From positions 252,460-316,459 of the forward strand of contig CAVPJV010000002.1 of assembly GCA_963705515.1 (NCBI GenBank): 64,000 bases of DNA, given 5' to 3'. Numbering within the stretch: the first letter of the stretch is position 1; each line of letters begins with the position of its first letter. This document shows positions 28,434 to 36,681 of the stretch, piece by piece. A program made the translations under genes and the position numbers. The notes beneath the pieces were generated by a model that made no database searches, was not told the DNA's origin, and was given only the letters and a program-made list of their open reading frames with translations. Origin of the DNA: Gaiellasilicea sp963705515. GTDB taxonomy: Bacteria; Actinomycetota; Thermoleophilia; Gaiellales; Gaiellaceae.

Positions 28434-28658
28434 ATGGAACCGCACCTGTGCCGCATCGACGACGCCCTCGGCCGCACGAGGGAGTGCCAGAAGGACTGCC
28501 CCTTCTGGTCCGTCGACACGTGCGTCCTGGCCGGGCTGCGTGCCGATCTGACGACGGCGCCGGGCCTGCCGCAGCTCCTGCACGGCCTTCGCGAGGAGCT
28601 GAACGGCCCGCGCATGATCGGGATCGACAGCGCGCTGCTCCCGCCAGGGCTCAGATAG
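28434..28658 (+). CDS. Small four-cysteine protein, possible metal or Fe-S binder
   Basis: A 74-residue protein with Cys6, Cys18, Cys22 and Cys30, in the pattern C-x11-C-x3-CPFW-x5-C, followed by a helical C-terminus (LPQLLHGLREEL). The start ATG 28434 lies just inside a longer open frame. The spacing suggests a small zinc or iron-sulfur site. I recall similar short CPFW proteins in other actinobacterial stress clusters but cannot name a family. Under a stress box. Confidence 0.65.
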   Translation: MEPHLCRIDDALGRTRECQKDCPFWSVDTCVLAGLRADLTTAPGLPQLLHGLREELNGPRMIGIDSALLPPGLR

Positions 28659-28700
28659 CTCCGGCGCAGGCACCGTGGACTGACCGCGAGCGCGGTCTGC

Positions 28701-28740
28701 GCACTTCTACGCACGCGTTTCGGTGATTCCAGCCGATGCC
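28701..28740 (+). promoter_or_regulatory. Stress-regulon box before the small membrane protein and USP
   Basis: GCACTTCTACGC at 28701, GATGCC 34 bp later at 28735, ATG 60 bp further on. The GATGCC element and distances agree well; the box is divergent. Confidence 0.45.
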
Positions 28741-28794
28741 CAGCCGGCGCCGTGGGGGGACGCTGGACTCGACCGAGAGTGAAAGGAGGCAACC

Positions 28795-28965
28795 ATGTGG
28801 CCAGGAGGTGTCGCCGACTGGATCGTCCTGGGCTCCGGCTACGTGCTCGCGCTCGGGCTCTTCTACTGGCTCGGCGGATTTCACCGCGCCGGGGAAGCGA
28901 TCAGCAGCTGGGGCCGCCGGTCGAGCTCTCGCGGCGCAGTGCGCCGCACCTCGAGGTCGGCCTGA
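28795..28965 (+). CDS. Small single-pass membrane protein
   Basis: A 56-residue frame with an excellent ribosome site (AAAGGAGGCAACC) before the ATG. Residues ~8-28 (WIVLGSGYVLALGLFYWLGG) form one membrane segment; the tail is Arg/Ser-rich. It precedes the USP gene by 16 bp in the same transcript. Family not recognised. The gene has high-quality start signals and regulatory context, so I regard it as real. Confidence 0.65.
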   Translation: MWPGGVADWIVLGSGYVLALGLFYWLGGFHRAGEAISSWGRRSSSRGAVRRTSRSA

Positions 28966-28981
28966 ACTGAAAGGAGGAGCG

Positions 28982-29440
28982 ATGAAGAGGATCCTCGTTG
29001 CAACGGACGGCTCGGTCTCCTCGACCGAAGCCGTGCAGTTCGGCGTCGAGCTCGCGGCCGAGCACGGCGCGGAGCTGATCTTCGTCCACGTCGTCCCGGC
29101 GCTGGACGTCGTCCCGTCGGGCGGGTTCGGGCTCAGCGGCGCATTCCCACACGAGCCCACGAAGGAGGACCGGGCGCTGCTGGACGACGCCGCGTCGGTC
29201 GCGGTGGAGCACGGGGTCGTCTCGACCACTGCGCTCCTGCGCGGCGACACGGTCGACGAGATCGTGGCGTACGCCGACACGCACGACGTCGACGTGATCG
29301 TCGTCGGCTCGCGCGGCCACGGTGCAGTCGCTGCAACGCTGCTTGGCAGCGTGTCCCGCGGCGTGCTCCGTGAGGCGCGCCGGCCGGTCGTCATCGTTCG
29401 AGCGGGCGCACTCGTCCACGAGGCAAAGCGCGCCTCCTGA
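28982..29440 (+). CDS. Universal stress protein (single UspA domain)
   Basis: A 152-residue UspA protein: start MKRILVATDGSVSSTEA, Asp of the nucleotide site, and the ATP-binding pattern GSRGHGAVAATLLGSVS near the end. AAAGGAGGAGCG precedes the ATG. Second gene of the box-driven pair at 28701. Confidence 0.95.
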   Translation: MKRILVATDGSVSSTEAVQFGVELAAEHGAELIFVHVVPALDVVPSGGFGLSGAFPHEPTKEDRALLDDAASVAVEHGVVSTTALLRGDTVDEIVAYADTHDVDVIVVGSRGHGAVAATLLGSVSRGVLREARRPVVIVRAGALVHEAKRAS

Positions 29441-29477
29441 CGCTGCTTTAGCTCCGGCTGAAGCTGACCCGAAGCTC

Positions 29478-29501
29478 AGAGCGGCCCGAGCGGGCCGCTC
29501 T
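29478..29501. terminator. Bidirectional hairpin between convergent USP genes
   Basis: AGAGCGGCCC / GGGCCGCTCT with a 4-base loop, in the 78-bp gap between the two convergent USP genes. Confidence 0.75.
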
Positions 29502-29518
29502 GTCTCCGTCGCCGCACG

Positions 29519-29938
29519 TCAGTGGACGACGAGCACGTCGCAGTGCGCCTTGCGCTTCACCGCGCCGCTGACACTCATGCCGAGCAGGCGCTCGAGCAGG
29601 CCCAGCTCGCGGGCGCCGACGACGATGAGGTCGACGTTCCGGCTCTCCGCCAGGTCGAGGATCTCGCCGGCGGGGTCGCCGAGCGCAAGCGAGTACTCGG
29701 CCCGAATCCCACGCTTGCCGAGGACCCCGGCAGCGTGCTCGAGCTCTTCGCGATGCAGCTCCGGCGGGTCGGCCGGGTCGATCGGGCCGATCCCGCGCGC
29801 GGCCGACGCTCCGACCAATGCGGGCGCGACGCTCGTGACGATCACCTCGGCGTCGAGAGCCACCGCCAGCTCGGCCGCGCGATCGAGCGCCCGCTTCGCG
29901 GGCTCGGACTCGTCGTAGCCGACAAGGATGGTCTTCAC
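29519..29938 (-). CDS. Universal stress protein (single UspA domain)
   Basis: A 139-residue UspA protein: KTILVGYDESEPAKRAL at the start and an ATP-type motif GARELGLLERLLGMSVSG near the end. GTG start at 29938 after GGAGGAGGTCACC. Divergent from the P-type ATPase gene with two opposed stress boxes between them. Confidence 0.94.
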   Translation of the reverse strand: MKTILVGYDESEPAKRALDRAAELAVALDAEVIVTSVAPALVGASAARGIGPIDPADPPELHREELEHAAGVLGKRGIRAEYSLALGDPAGEILDLAESRNVDLIVVGARELGLLERLLGMSVSGAVKRKAHCDVLVVH

Positions 29939-30000
29939 GGTGACCTCCTCCTTCGGACCCCGTGGTTGTACTCCAATCGTCCCGAGGCCGCTCGGGCGGC

Positions 30001-30039
30001 GCAACCGCAGAAAGCGCGCTCGGCCCAGTGGTCTTCTAC
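30001..30039 (-). promoter_or_regulatory. Stress-regulon box toward the minus-strand USP
   Basis: Minus strand: GTAGAAGACCAC starts at 30039, GGTTGC (weak element) 33 bp later at 30006, GTG start 68 bp beyond. It overlaps the opposed copy at 30007. Confidence 0.4.
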
Positions 30040-30046
30040 GGATGCC
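30007..30046 (+). promoter_or_regulatory. Stress-regulon box toward the P-type ATPase
   Basis: GCAGAAAGCGCG at 30007, GATGCC 34 bp later at 30041, GTG start 57 bp further on. The two boxes interlock in opposite directions. Confidence 0.45.
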
Positions 30047-30097
30047 ACTCCGGGCGATCTCACGCACGGTTGACGTGCCAGCGCTCGGAGGAGTCAG

Positions 30098-32695
30098 GTG
30101 ATCGACCAGCACACCGAGCGGACCGGGCGAGCCGAGCTCCGCTCCCATTCGACCGACGTCGGCGACGTCGCCGACGAGCTGGGCACGGACGTCGAGAGCG
30201 GCCTGGCTGAGCCGGTCGCGCAGCGCCGGCTCATGGAGGTCGGCGCGAACCGGCTCCCCGCGCCGAGCCGGCCGCCGTACCTCGCGATCGCCGCTCGCCA
30301 GGCCGCCGATCCGCTGGTCGCCCTGCTGCTCGCGGCCACGGCGATCTCCTTCCTGGTCGGCGAGCGGCTCGAGGCCTTCGTGATCGCGTGCATCGTCGCC
30401 CTGAACGGCGTGCTCGGGTTCGTGCAGGAGGTTGGGGCCGAGCGCGCGGTGCTGGCGCTCCGAGCCGCGATCCAGCCGACGGCGTCGGTGATCCGGGACG
30501 GACGTGAGCGCGAGATCCCCGCCGACGAGGTCGTTCCGGGCGACCTGCTCGTCCTGCGCGAGGGCGATCGGGTCCCGGCGGACGCGCGCGTGGCCGCAGA
30601 CGAGCGCCTCGAGCTGGACGAGTCGGCACTGACCGGCGAGTCGCTTCCGGTGCCGAAGACTGCTGCCACGGTCGCGCACGAGACGGCGATGGCGGACCGA
30701 TCCTCGTTGGTCTTCGCCGGCACGGGCGTGACCTGCGGCCGGGGACGCGCGATCGTCGTCGCCACCGGCCGGGAGACCGAGATCGGCCGGATCGCGGCTC
30801 TCACGGTCGCCGCGAAGCCTCCGTCGACGCCGCTGCAGCGGAGTCTCGGACGCTTGTCGAGCGCGATGGCCGCGCTCGGCGTCGCGGTCACGATCGCGCT
30901 CACGCTCGGCATGCTGGCGCAGGGCGCATCGCTCGAGGAGGCGTTTCTCGTCGGTGTCGCGGTCGCCGTCGCCGCCGTTCCGGAGGGCCTGTCGGCGACC
31001 GTCACGATCGCGCTCGCCCAGGGCGCACGGGCGATGGCGGGCCGGGGCGCGATCGTCCGCCGCCTCGCTGCGGTCGAGACGCTCGGCGCGGCGACGGTGA
31101 TTGCCGCGGACAAGACCGGCACGCTCACCGTCAACCAGCTTCGGGTCGCGGCGGTGCGACCAGAGCCGGGTCGGACCGAGGCGGCCGTCCTCGAGGTCGC
31201 GGCGCTCGCGTCGACCGCGGACCTCCTGGAGGCCGACGGCGTCACGCGTGTGGCCGGCGACCCGGTCGACGGCGCCTTCCTGCTCGCGCTCGCGCTCGCA
31301 GGCGGCGTCGATCCGCGCGCCGCCGAGGGCCGCACGCTCCTGCAGCTGCTCCCCTTCGACCCGCTGCGGAAGCGGCTGACGGCCGTCTACGCGGAGGACG
31401 GCGGGCAGCGCGTGGTCGTGAAGGGCGCGCCGGAGACGCTGATCGGCCGTTCGGGTCTGTCGGACGACGAGCGCCGCCGCCTGCTGGACGAGGCAACCGC
31501 GTGGGCGGCGGAGGGGCTGCGCGTGCTCGCGGTCGGCGAGCGCCCGCACGACCGCCTCGCCGACGACGACGACCTCGACGCCGAGCTCGACATTGTCGGG
31601 CTCGTCGGGCTGCACGACCCACTGCGGCCGACCGCCGCGGACTCGATCCGTCGCGCCCGCGACGCCGGTGCGGACGTGGCGATCCTGACCGGCGACCATC
31701 CGGTCACGGCGGCGGCGATCGCGCGGGCGCTCGAGCTCCCCGATTCCGTCCCGCTGACGGGAGCGGAGCTCGGAGAGCTCGACGAGCACGCGCTCGGCAG
31801 GGCCGTGTCGACGCGCGCCGTGTTCGCGCGCGTGACCCCCGCGGACAAGCTCCGCATCGTCGAGGCGCTGCAGCAAGCGGGGCACGTGGTCGCGGTGACC
31901 GGCGACGGCGTCAACGACACGCCGGCCCTGCGCCGGGCGGACGTCGGTGTGGCGATGGGTGGCAGCGGGACGGAGGCCGCCCGGGAGGCCGCCGACGTCG
32001 TGCTCACCGATGACGACTTCGCAACGATCGTGTCGGCGATCCGGGAGGGACGGCGGATCGCGGACAACATCCGCAACTTCGTCTCGTTTCTGCTTTCGGC
32101 GAACCTCGGCGAGGTGGTGCTCTTCGCGGTCGCGGTGCTGGCCGGGCTCGGCGCGCCGATGACGGTCGTGCAGGTGCTGACCGTGAACCTCCTCACGGAC
32201 GGCCTCCCGGCAGTGGCGCTGACGCGCGATCCGGCCGCCGGACGGCGTACGGGGCCGCGCGGGCGCGGCAGCCTCTTCTCGCGCCGGCTGCAGCTCGGGC
32301 TCGTGCTGATGGGCGTGGCGGTCGGGGCTGCCGCGACGGCCGCGTACGTCCTCGGTCGGGAGACCGATCCGGAGGCGGCGCAGACGATGGCGTTCGCGAC
32401 GCTCGCGCTCGCCGAGCTCGTGCTCGTCTTCTCGATCCGCTCGGGCACCGCTCCGGCCTGGCGCACGGCCCGCAACCCGTTCCTGCTCGCGAGCGTCGCT
32501 GCATCTGTTGCGCTGCTGCTGGTGACGATCTTCTTCGAGCCGGTGCGCGACGCCTTCGGCACGCAGCCGCTGGACGCCGCCCAAGTGGCCGTCGTGACTG
32601 CGCTCGCCTTCGCCCCGGCCGCCGTGACGGAGACGGTCAAGGCCGTGCTGCGCGCCCGCCGCCGTGGGCTCGAATCGGCGCCGGGACGGGCGTAG
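30098..32695 (+). CDS. Cation-transporting P-type ATPase (P2, CtpF/PacL-like)
   Basis: An 865-residue P2-type ATPase: N-terminal cation-ATPase domain (GLAEPVAQRRLMEVGANRLP), actuator motif LTGES, PEGL in the M4 membrane site (VAAVPEGLSATVTIAL), phosphorylated Asp338 in DKTGTLTVN, KGAPE in the N domain, and TGDGVNDTPALRRAD. About ten membrane helices. Such pumps move Ca2+, Mn2+ or Na+; the M. tuberculosis relative CtpF is a DosR target (family knowledge). Start GTG 30098 with GGAGGAG. Related to the fragment at 2-1015. Confidence 0.96.
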   Translation: MIDQHTERTGRAELRSHSTDVGDVADELGTDVESGLAEPVAQRRLMEVGANRLPAPSRPPYLAIAARQAADPLVALLLAATAISFLVGERLEAFVIACIVALNGVLGFVQEVGAERAVLALRAAIQPTASVIRDGREREIPADEVVPGDLLVLREGDRVPADARVAADERLELDESALTGESLPVPKTAATVAHETAMADRSSLVFAGTGVTCGRGRAIVVATGRETEIGRIAALTVAAKPPSTPLQRSLGRLSSAMAALGVAVTIALTLGMLAQGASLEEAFLVGVAVAVAAVPEGLSATVTIALAQGARAMAGRGAIVRRLAAVETLGAATVIAADKTGTLTVNQLRVAAVRPEPGRTEAAVLEVAALASTADLLEADGVTRVAGDPVDGAFLLALALAGGVDPRAAEGRTLLQLLPFDPLRKRLTAVYAEDGGQRVVVKGAPETLIGRSGLSDDERRRLLDEATAWAAEGLRVLAVGERPHDRLADDDDLDAELDIVGLVGLHDPLRPTAADSIRRARDAGADVAILTGDHPVTAAAIARALELPDSVPLTGAELGELDEHALGRAVSTRAVFARVTPADKLRIVEALQQAGHVVAVTGDGVNDTPALRRADVGVAMGGSGTEAAREAADVVLTDDDFATIVSAIREGRRIADNIRNFVSFLLSANLGEVVLFAVAVLAGLGAPMTVVQVLTVNLLTDGLPAVALTRDPAAGRRTGPRGRGSLFSRRLQLGLVLMGVAVGAAATAAYVLGRETDPEAAQTMAFATLALAELVLVFSIRSGTAPAWRTARNPFLLASVAASVALLLVTIFFEPVRDAFGTQPLDAAQVAVVTALAFAPAAVTETVKAVLRARRRGLESAPGRA

Positions 32696-32723
32696 CCCTG
32701 CGCCCCGACCGCAGGACGCATCC

Positions 32724-32763
32724 GCAATCTCCCGCAGCGGAGTTCAGCGCAGGCGCTGATGGC
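32724..32763 (+). promoter_or_regulatory. Stress-regulon box before membrane protein 32823
   Basis: GCAATCTCCCGC at 32724, GATGGC 34 bp later at 32758, ATG 65 bp further on. The whole 40 bp aligns with the copy at 36151. Confidence 0.5.
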
Positions 32764-32822
32764 GGCGGCGCCGGCGTCGACGAACGTCCGCCCAGGTAAC
32801 GGCCGACGAAAAGGAGAAAGTG

Positions 32823-33398
32823 ATGAGAAAGTGGTTCGCATACGGAGGGATCGCGGCAAGCGTGATCCTGATCGCGTTCGGCATCGGCGCGATCGTGATC
32901 GGCGTCAGCGGCTACAACACCGTCCGCGACGAGATCGCGGCGCAGAACATCGTCGCCGGCGACGACGCCGCAGAGCTGACGAACGGCGAGCTCCAGCCCG
33001 GCCAGGCGATCACGACGGGCGCCGAGGCGCGCGCGTTCGCCGACATCATGGAGCACCACACGCTCGAGGCCACACAGGGCAAGCGGTACAGCGAGATGGG
33101 CCGCTACCTGACCCCGGACGGCACGGACACGAGCGACGAGGCGCTGGCCGCGAAGACGGCTGCAGGGCAGCCGGTCGAGAACGGCCTCCGCAACATGTGG
33201 GTGACCGAGACCGCGCTCACGACGGCGCTGAACACCTCGTTCTTCGCCGAGCGGGTCGCAGTCTTCTCGATGGTGATGGGCGTCGCCCTCCTGCTGACCG
33301 GGATCGGCTTCTTCATCCTCACTCTCGGCGGCGCACTCGGATACGTCGCACTGCCGAAGCTCAGCAAGAAGGTTTCCACCGCGTCGGCCGCGACCTAG
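32823..33398 (+). CDS. Membrane protein with two hydrophobic ends and a soluble loop
   Basis: A 191-residue protein: N-terminal membrane helix (ASVILIAFGIGAIVIGVSGY), a soluble middle of ~110 residues with ARAFADIMEHHTLEAT and RYSEMGRYL, and a second membrane helix (FSMVMGVALLLTGIGFFILTL). A paralogue with the same layout and shared WVTETALTTALNTSF segment sits at 48036-48641. Loop likely outside the cell. Function unknown. ATG 32823 after AAAGGAGAAAGTG; the adjoining GTG is less likely. Confidence 0.85.
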   Translation: MRKWFAYGGIAASVILIAFGIGAIVIGVSGYNTVRDEIAAQNIVAGDDAAELTNGELQPGQAITTGAEARAFADIMEHHTLEATQGKRYSEMGRYLTPDGTDTSDEALAAKTAAGQPVENGLRNMWVTETALTTALNTSFFAERVAVFSMVMGVALLLTGIGFFILTLGGALGYVALPKLSKKVSTASAAT

Positions 33399-33418
33399 AT
33401 GCACACGCGGCAGCTGGA

Positions 33419-33449
33419 CAGCGAGCGGGCCACGTCGGCCCGCTCGCTG
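33419..33449 (+). terminator. Hairpin terminator
   Basis: CAGCGAGCGGGCC / GGCCCGCTCGCTG, perfect 13-bp arms with a 5-base loop, 20 bp after the membrane protein stop, ending in a short T-containing stretch (TTCATT). Confidence 0.8.
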
Positions 33450-33475
33450 TTCATTCAGCGAGGCAGTGGTCTTTA

Positions 33476-36145
33476 ATGGACATCGTGGTGACGGCTGCCG
33501 CCAGCTCGGTCGACGTGATCCTCCGCGACGGCGGCACGCTCCGCCTCCGGCCACCGACGACCGCCGACAGTGAGGCGCTGCTGGACTTCTACCGCGCCCT
33601 GTCGTCTCAGAGCCTCCACCGCCGCTTTCACGGCTTTCCGAATCTGCGGCCGCAGCTTGTCGAGTCTCTGCTCGAGCCGGACTGGACCGAGCGAGGTGCG
33701 CTCCTCGGTGCGCTCACCGACGAACACGGCGAGCGGGTCGTCGCGATCGGGAACTACGTTCGCCTGCGCGATCCCGCCCAGGCGGAGTCCGCCTTTGCCG
33801 TCGCCGACTCGGAGCAGGGCAGGGGAATCGGAACGCGGCTGCTCGAGCGCCTTGCAGCACGCGCCGCAGCCGTTGGGATCGAGCGGTTCGTCGCCGAGGT
33901 GCTGCCCGAGAACCGCTCGATGCTGGGCGTCTTCGAGCGGGCCGGCTACGAGTTGACGCGAGAGCTCGCTGGTGGTGTGGTCGAAGTGCAGTTCCCGATC
34001 GCGTCCACCGAGAAGTTCGAGCTCAGCGTGGAGGAGCGCGATCACACAGCAGTGGTGGCGTCGCTCCGCTCGTTCTTCGAGCCCACGAGCGTGGCCGTCG
34101 TCGGAGCGTCTCCGAGGCGCGGCACGATCGGCGGTGAGCTCTTCCGGAACGTGCTCGCGGGCGATTTCACCGGAGCTGCGTATCCGGTCAATCCGAAGGG
34201 CGCAGCAGTGGCCGGCGTCCGTGGTTACGAGTCGATCGGGGAGATCCCGGATCCCGTCGATCTGGCGGTGATCGCGGTGCCGGGCCAGCACGTGCTCGAC
34301 GCGGCCGCCGACGCGCTCCGCCACGGCGTGCGCGCACTCGTCGTGATCTCGGCCGGCTTCGCCGAGGTCGGAAGCGAGGGAGTCGAGCGGCAGGAACAGT
34401 TGCTCGCACTCGTGCGCGCCCACGGGGCCCGGCTGATCGGCCCCAACTGCCTTGGCATCGCCGTCGCCGGACCGCGGCTGAATGCCACCTTTGCCGCCCG
34501 CTCGGCGCCGAGCGGCAACATCGGCTTCTCCTCCCAGTCGGGCGCCCTCGGGCTCGCGCTGCTCGAAGCGGCAGATGCGCGCGGACTCGGTCTCTCGGCG
34601 TTCGTCTCGATCGGAAACAAGGCGGACGTCTCCTCGAACGACCTGCTCGAGTGGTGGGAGGAGGACGAGACGACTGAGGTCGTGCTGCTCTACGTCGAGT
34701 CCTTCGGAAACCCGCGCCGCTTTGGCCGGCTCGCCCGCCGCGTCGCCCGGCGCAAGCCGATCCTCGCCCTCAAGGCCGGCACCTCGGCGACGGGCCAACG
34801 CGCCGCGAGCTCGCATACCGCGGCGCTCGCGGGCTCCGAAGCGGGCGTCGATGCGCTCTTCCACCAGGCCGGGGTCACTCGCGCCACGTCCTTGGAAGAG
34901 CTGATCGACGTCGCGACCCTGCTCTCGTCGCAGCCGGAGCCGAAGGGTCGACGCGTCGCCGTGCTGACGAACGCCGGCGGGCTCGGCATCCTGGCCGCGG
35001 ACGCGTGTGATGCTGCAGGGCTCGAGCTCCCCAGCCTCGGCGACGAGACGGCCGCACGCCTGCGCGAGCTGCTCCCTGCAGAGGCAAGCGTGGCGAACCC
35101 GGTCGACATGCTCGGATCGGCGACCGCGTCGAGCTATGGCGAGGCGCTGCCGATCGTGCTCGACGACCCGCACGTCGACGCGGTGCTGGTGCTCTTCGTC
35201 CCCGCCGTCTCGGCCACTGCCGACGAGGTCGCGGCCGCCGTCGATGCCGCCGCGCGCGGAGCCGGCTCGGAGAAGCCCGTGCTGGCGGTCGTCATGAGCT
35301 CGGGCGGTGTTCCCGAGGCTCTTCGGTCGGGCTCGGCCGTCGCGGCGTTCGCCTACCCGGAGTCGGCGGCGCGCGCACTCGGGCGCGTCGCGGAGCGCAG
35401 CGAATGGCTCCGCCGGCCGCTCGGTTCGGTACCAGCGCTGGACGGGATCGACCGCAGCGCCGCCGCGCGCGTGGTCGAGCGTGCGCTCGCGCGGGCGGAG
35501 GACTCCTGGCTGGATCCTGCCGAGACGCGCGAGCTGCTCGGCGCCTACGGGCTGCCGCTCGTCCCCGAACGGCTCGCCGAGAACGTCGAAGCCGCGGTCG
35601 AGGCGGCCGCGCAGCTGGGTTTCCCGATCGTGGTCAAGTCCGCCGTCGCCGGCGCGCACAAGACCGAGACAGGCGGCGTCGCGCTCGACCTCGAGGACGA
35701 GGCTGCCGTACGTGCGGCCGCGGAGCGGATCGGCTTCCCGGTCGTCGTGCAGCCGATGCTGCGCGGCGGGACCGAACTGCTCGCGGGGCTCCTGCAGGAT
35801 CCCGTCTTCGGCCCGCTCGTGGCCTTCGGCCCCGGCGGCGTCTTCGCCGAGCTGATCGGCGAGGCCAGCCTGCGGATCGCGCCGCTGACCGACCTCGACG
35901 CCGAGGAGCTCGTCACGTCCGGCAAGGCTGGCCGTCTCGTCCGCGGCTTCCGCGGTGCCGAGCCCGCCGACGCAACGGCGCTCGTCGACCTCGTGCACCG
36001 CCTGGCGGCGCTGGGGGACGATCTCCCCGCCGTCGCGGAGCTCGACCTCAACCCCGTGCTCGCGTTCCCGGATCGGGCGCTCGCAGTCGACGCACGCGTC
36101 CGGATCCGCCGGCCGCAGGAGCAGCGGCGCGAGAAGAGCTGGTAG
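33476..36145 (+). CDS. GNAT acetyltransferase fused to ADP-forming acyl-CoA synthetase
   Basis: An 889-residue fusion. Residues ~15-165 are a GNAT domain (the acetyl-CoA site is near EQGRGIGTRLLERL). After it come the CoA-binding domain (SVAVVGASPRRGTIGGELF), the succinyl-CoA-synthetase-like ligase domains with the phospho-His in ASSHTAALAGS, and an ATP-grasp domain (GFPIVVKSAVAGAHKTETGG). The enzyme part may convert acyl-CoA + ADP + Pi to acid + ATP; in PatZ/Pat-like proteins the fused GNAT instead acetylates Lys residues of metabolic enzymes, with the synthetase part as sensor. Domain order GNAT-first differs from E. coli PatZ. Weak ribosome site. Confidence 0.9.
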   Translation: MDIVVTAAASSVDVILRDGGTLRLRPPTTADSEALLDFYRALSSQSLHRRFHGFPNLRPQLVESLLEPDWTERGALLGALTDEHGERVVAIGNYVRLRDPAQAESAFAVADSEQGRGIGTRLLERLAARAAAVGIERFVAEVLPENRSMLGVFERAGYELTRELAGGVVEVQFPIASTEKFELSVEERDHTAVVASLRSFFEPTSVAVVGASPRRGTIGGELFRNVLAGDFTGAAYPVNPKGAAVAGVRGYESIGEIPDPVDLAVIAVPGQHVLDAAADALRHGVRALVVISAGFAEVGSEGVERQEQLLALVRAHGARLIGPNCLGIAVAGPRLNATFAARSAPSGNIGFSSQSGALGLALLEAADARGLGLSAFVSIGNKADVSSNDLLEWWEEDETTEVVLLYVESFGNPRRFGRLARRVARRKPILALKAGTSATGQRAASSHTAALAGSEAGVDALFHQAGVTRATSLEELIDVATLLSSQPEPKGRRVAVLTNAGGLGILAADACDAAGLELPSLGDETAARLRELLPAEASVANPVDMLGSATASSYGEALPIVLDDPHVDAVLVLFVPAVSATADEVAAAVDAAARGAGSEKPVLAVVMSSGGVPEALRSGSAVAAFAYPESAARALGRVAERSEWLRRPLGSVPALDGIDRSAAARVVERALARAEDSWLDPAETRELLGAYGLPLVPERLAENVEAAVEAAAQLGFPIVVKSAVAGAHKTETGGVALDLEDEAAVRAAAERIGFPVVVQPMLRGGTELLAGLLQDPVFGPLVAFGPGGVFAELIGEASLRIAPLTDLDAEELVTSGKAGRLVRGFRGAEPADATALVDLVHRLAALGDDLPAVAELDLNPVLAFPDRALAVDARVRIRRPQEQRREKSW

Positions 36146-36150
36146 CGCCC

Positions 36151-36189
36151 GTAGTTCCCCGCAGCCCAATCGGGCGCAACGCCGATGGC
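36151..36189 (+). promoter_or_regulatory. Stress-regulon box before the CBS-USP operon
   Basis: GTAGTTCCCCGC at 36151, GATGGC 33 bp later at 36184, ATG 66 bp further on. Strong copy that also shares the intermediate CGGGCGCAAC with the copy at 5621. Confidence 0.6.
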
Positions 36190-36249
36190 CCGCCGCTGAT
36201 TCCAGGGGATCCTGAGTCCACACCGCTCGTACACGCCAAAGGAGGAGCA

Positions 36250-36681
36250 ATGAACACCGTCACGCGTCAGCCCCGACTCAGCACGCTCCTCGTCGCCGAC
36301 GCGATGCACCAGGGCGTGTTCGCCTGCGAACGGGAGGCACCGCTGTCCGAGATCGCGGCCACGATGGCGCGTGAGCTCGTCCATTGCGTCGTCGTCGACA
36401 ATGGCAGCGGCGACGCCGGCCCACCCTGGGGCATCGTCTCCGATCTCGACCTCGTGGCAGCTGCGCTCGTGCGCGATCTCGGCGACCAGAGCGCCGGCGG
36501 GTCCGCCGGCGCGCCGGTCCTCATGGTGCCGCCCGACGAGACGCTCGAGCGGGCGGCTCAGCTCATGACCGAGCACGGCACCACGCATCTGATCGTCGTG
36601 GATCGGGAGCGGCAGCGCCCCATCGGCGTGCTGTCGACTCTCGACATCGCCGCGAGCCTCACCGAGGTGAGCGACGAGTGA
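36250..36681 (+). CDS. CBS-domain pair protein
   Basis: A 143-residue pair of CBS domains: first LLVADAMHQGVFACEREAPL, second VLMVPPDETLERAAQL ending GVLSTLDIAASL. A paralogue of the protein at 26569-27000. AAAGGAGGAGCA before the ATG. Its stop overlaps the USP GTG (GTGA), so the pair is coupled. Confidence 0.94.
   Translation: MNTVTRQPRLSTLLVADAMHQGVFACEREAPLSEIAATMARELVHCVVVDNGSGDAGPPWGIVSDLDLVAAALVRDLGDQSAGGSAGAPVLMVPPDETLERAAQLMTEHGTTHLIVVDRERQRPIGVLSTLDIAASLTEVSDE

Noticed and set aside
32759..36145. 1128-codon plus frame starting before the membrane protein
   Set aside because: The first 240 codons are out-of-frame reading of the membrane protein at 32823; a terminator lies between. 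The true start is 33476.
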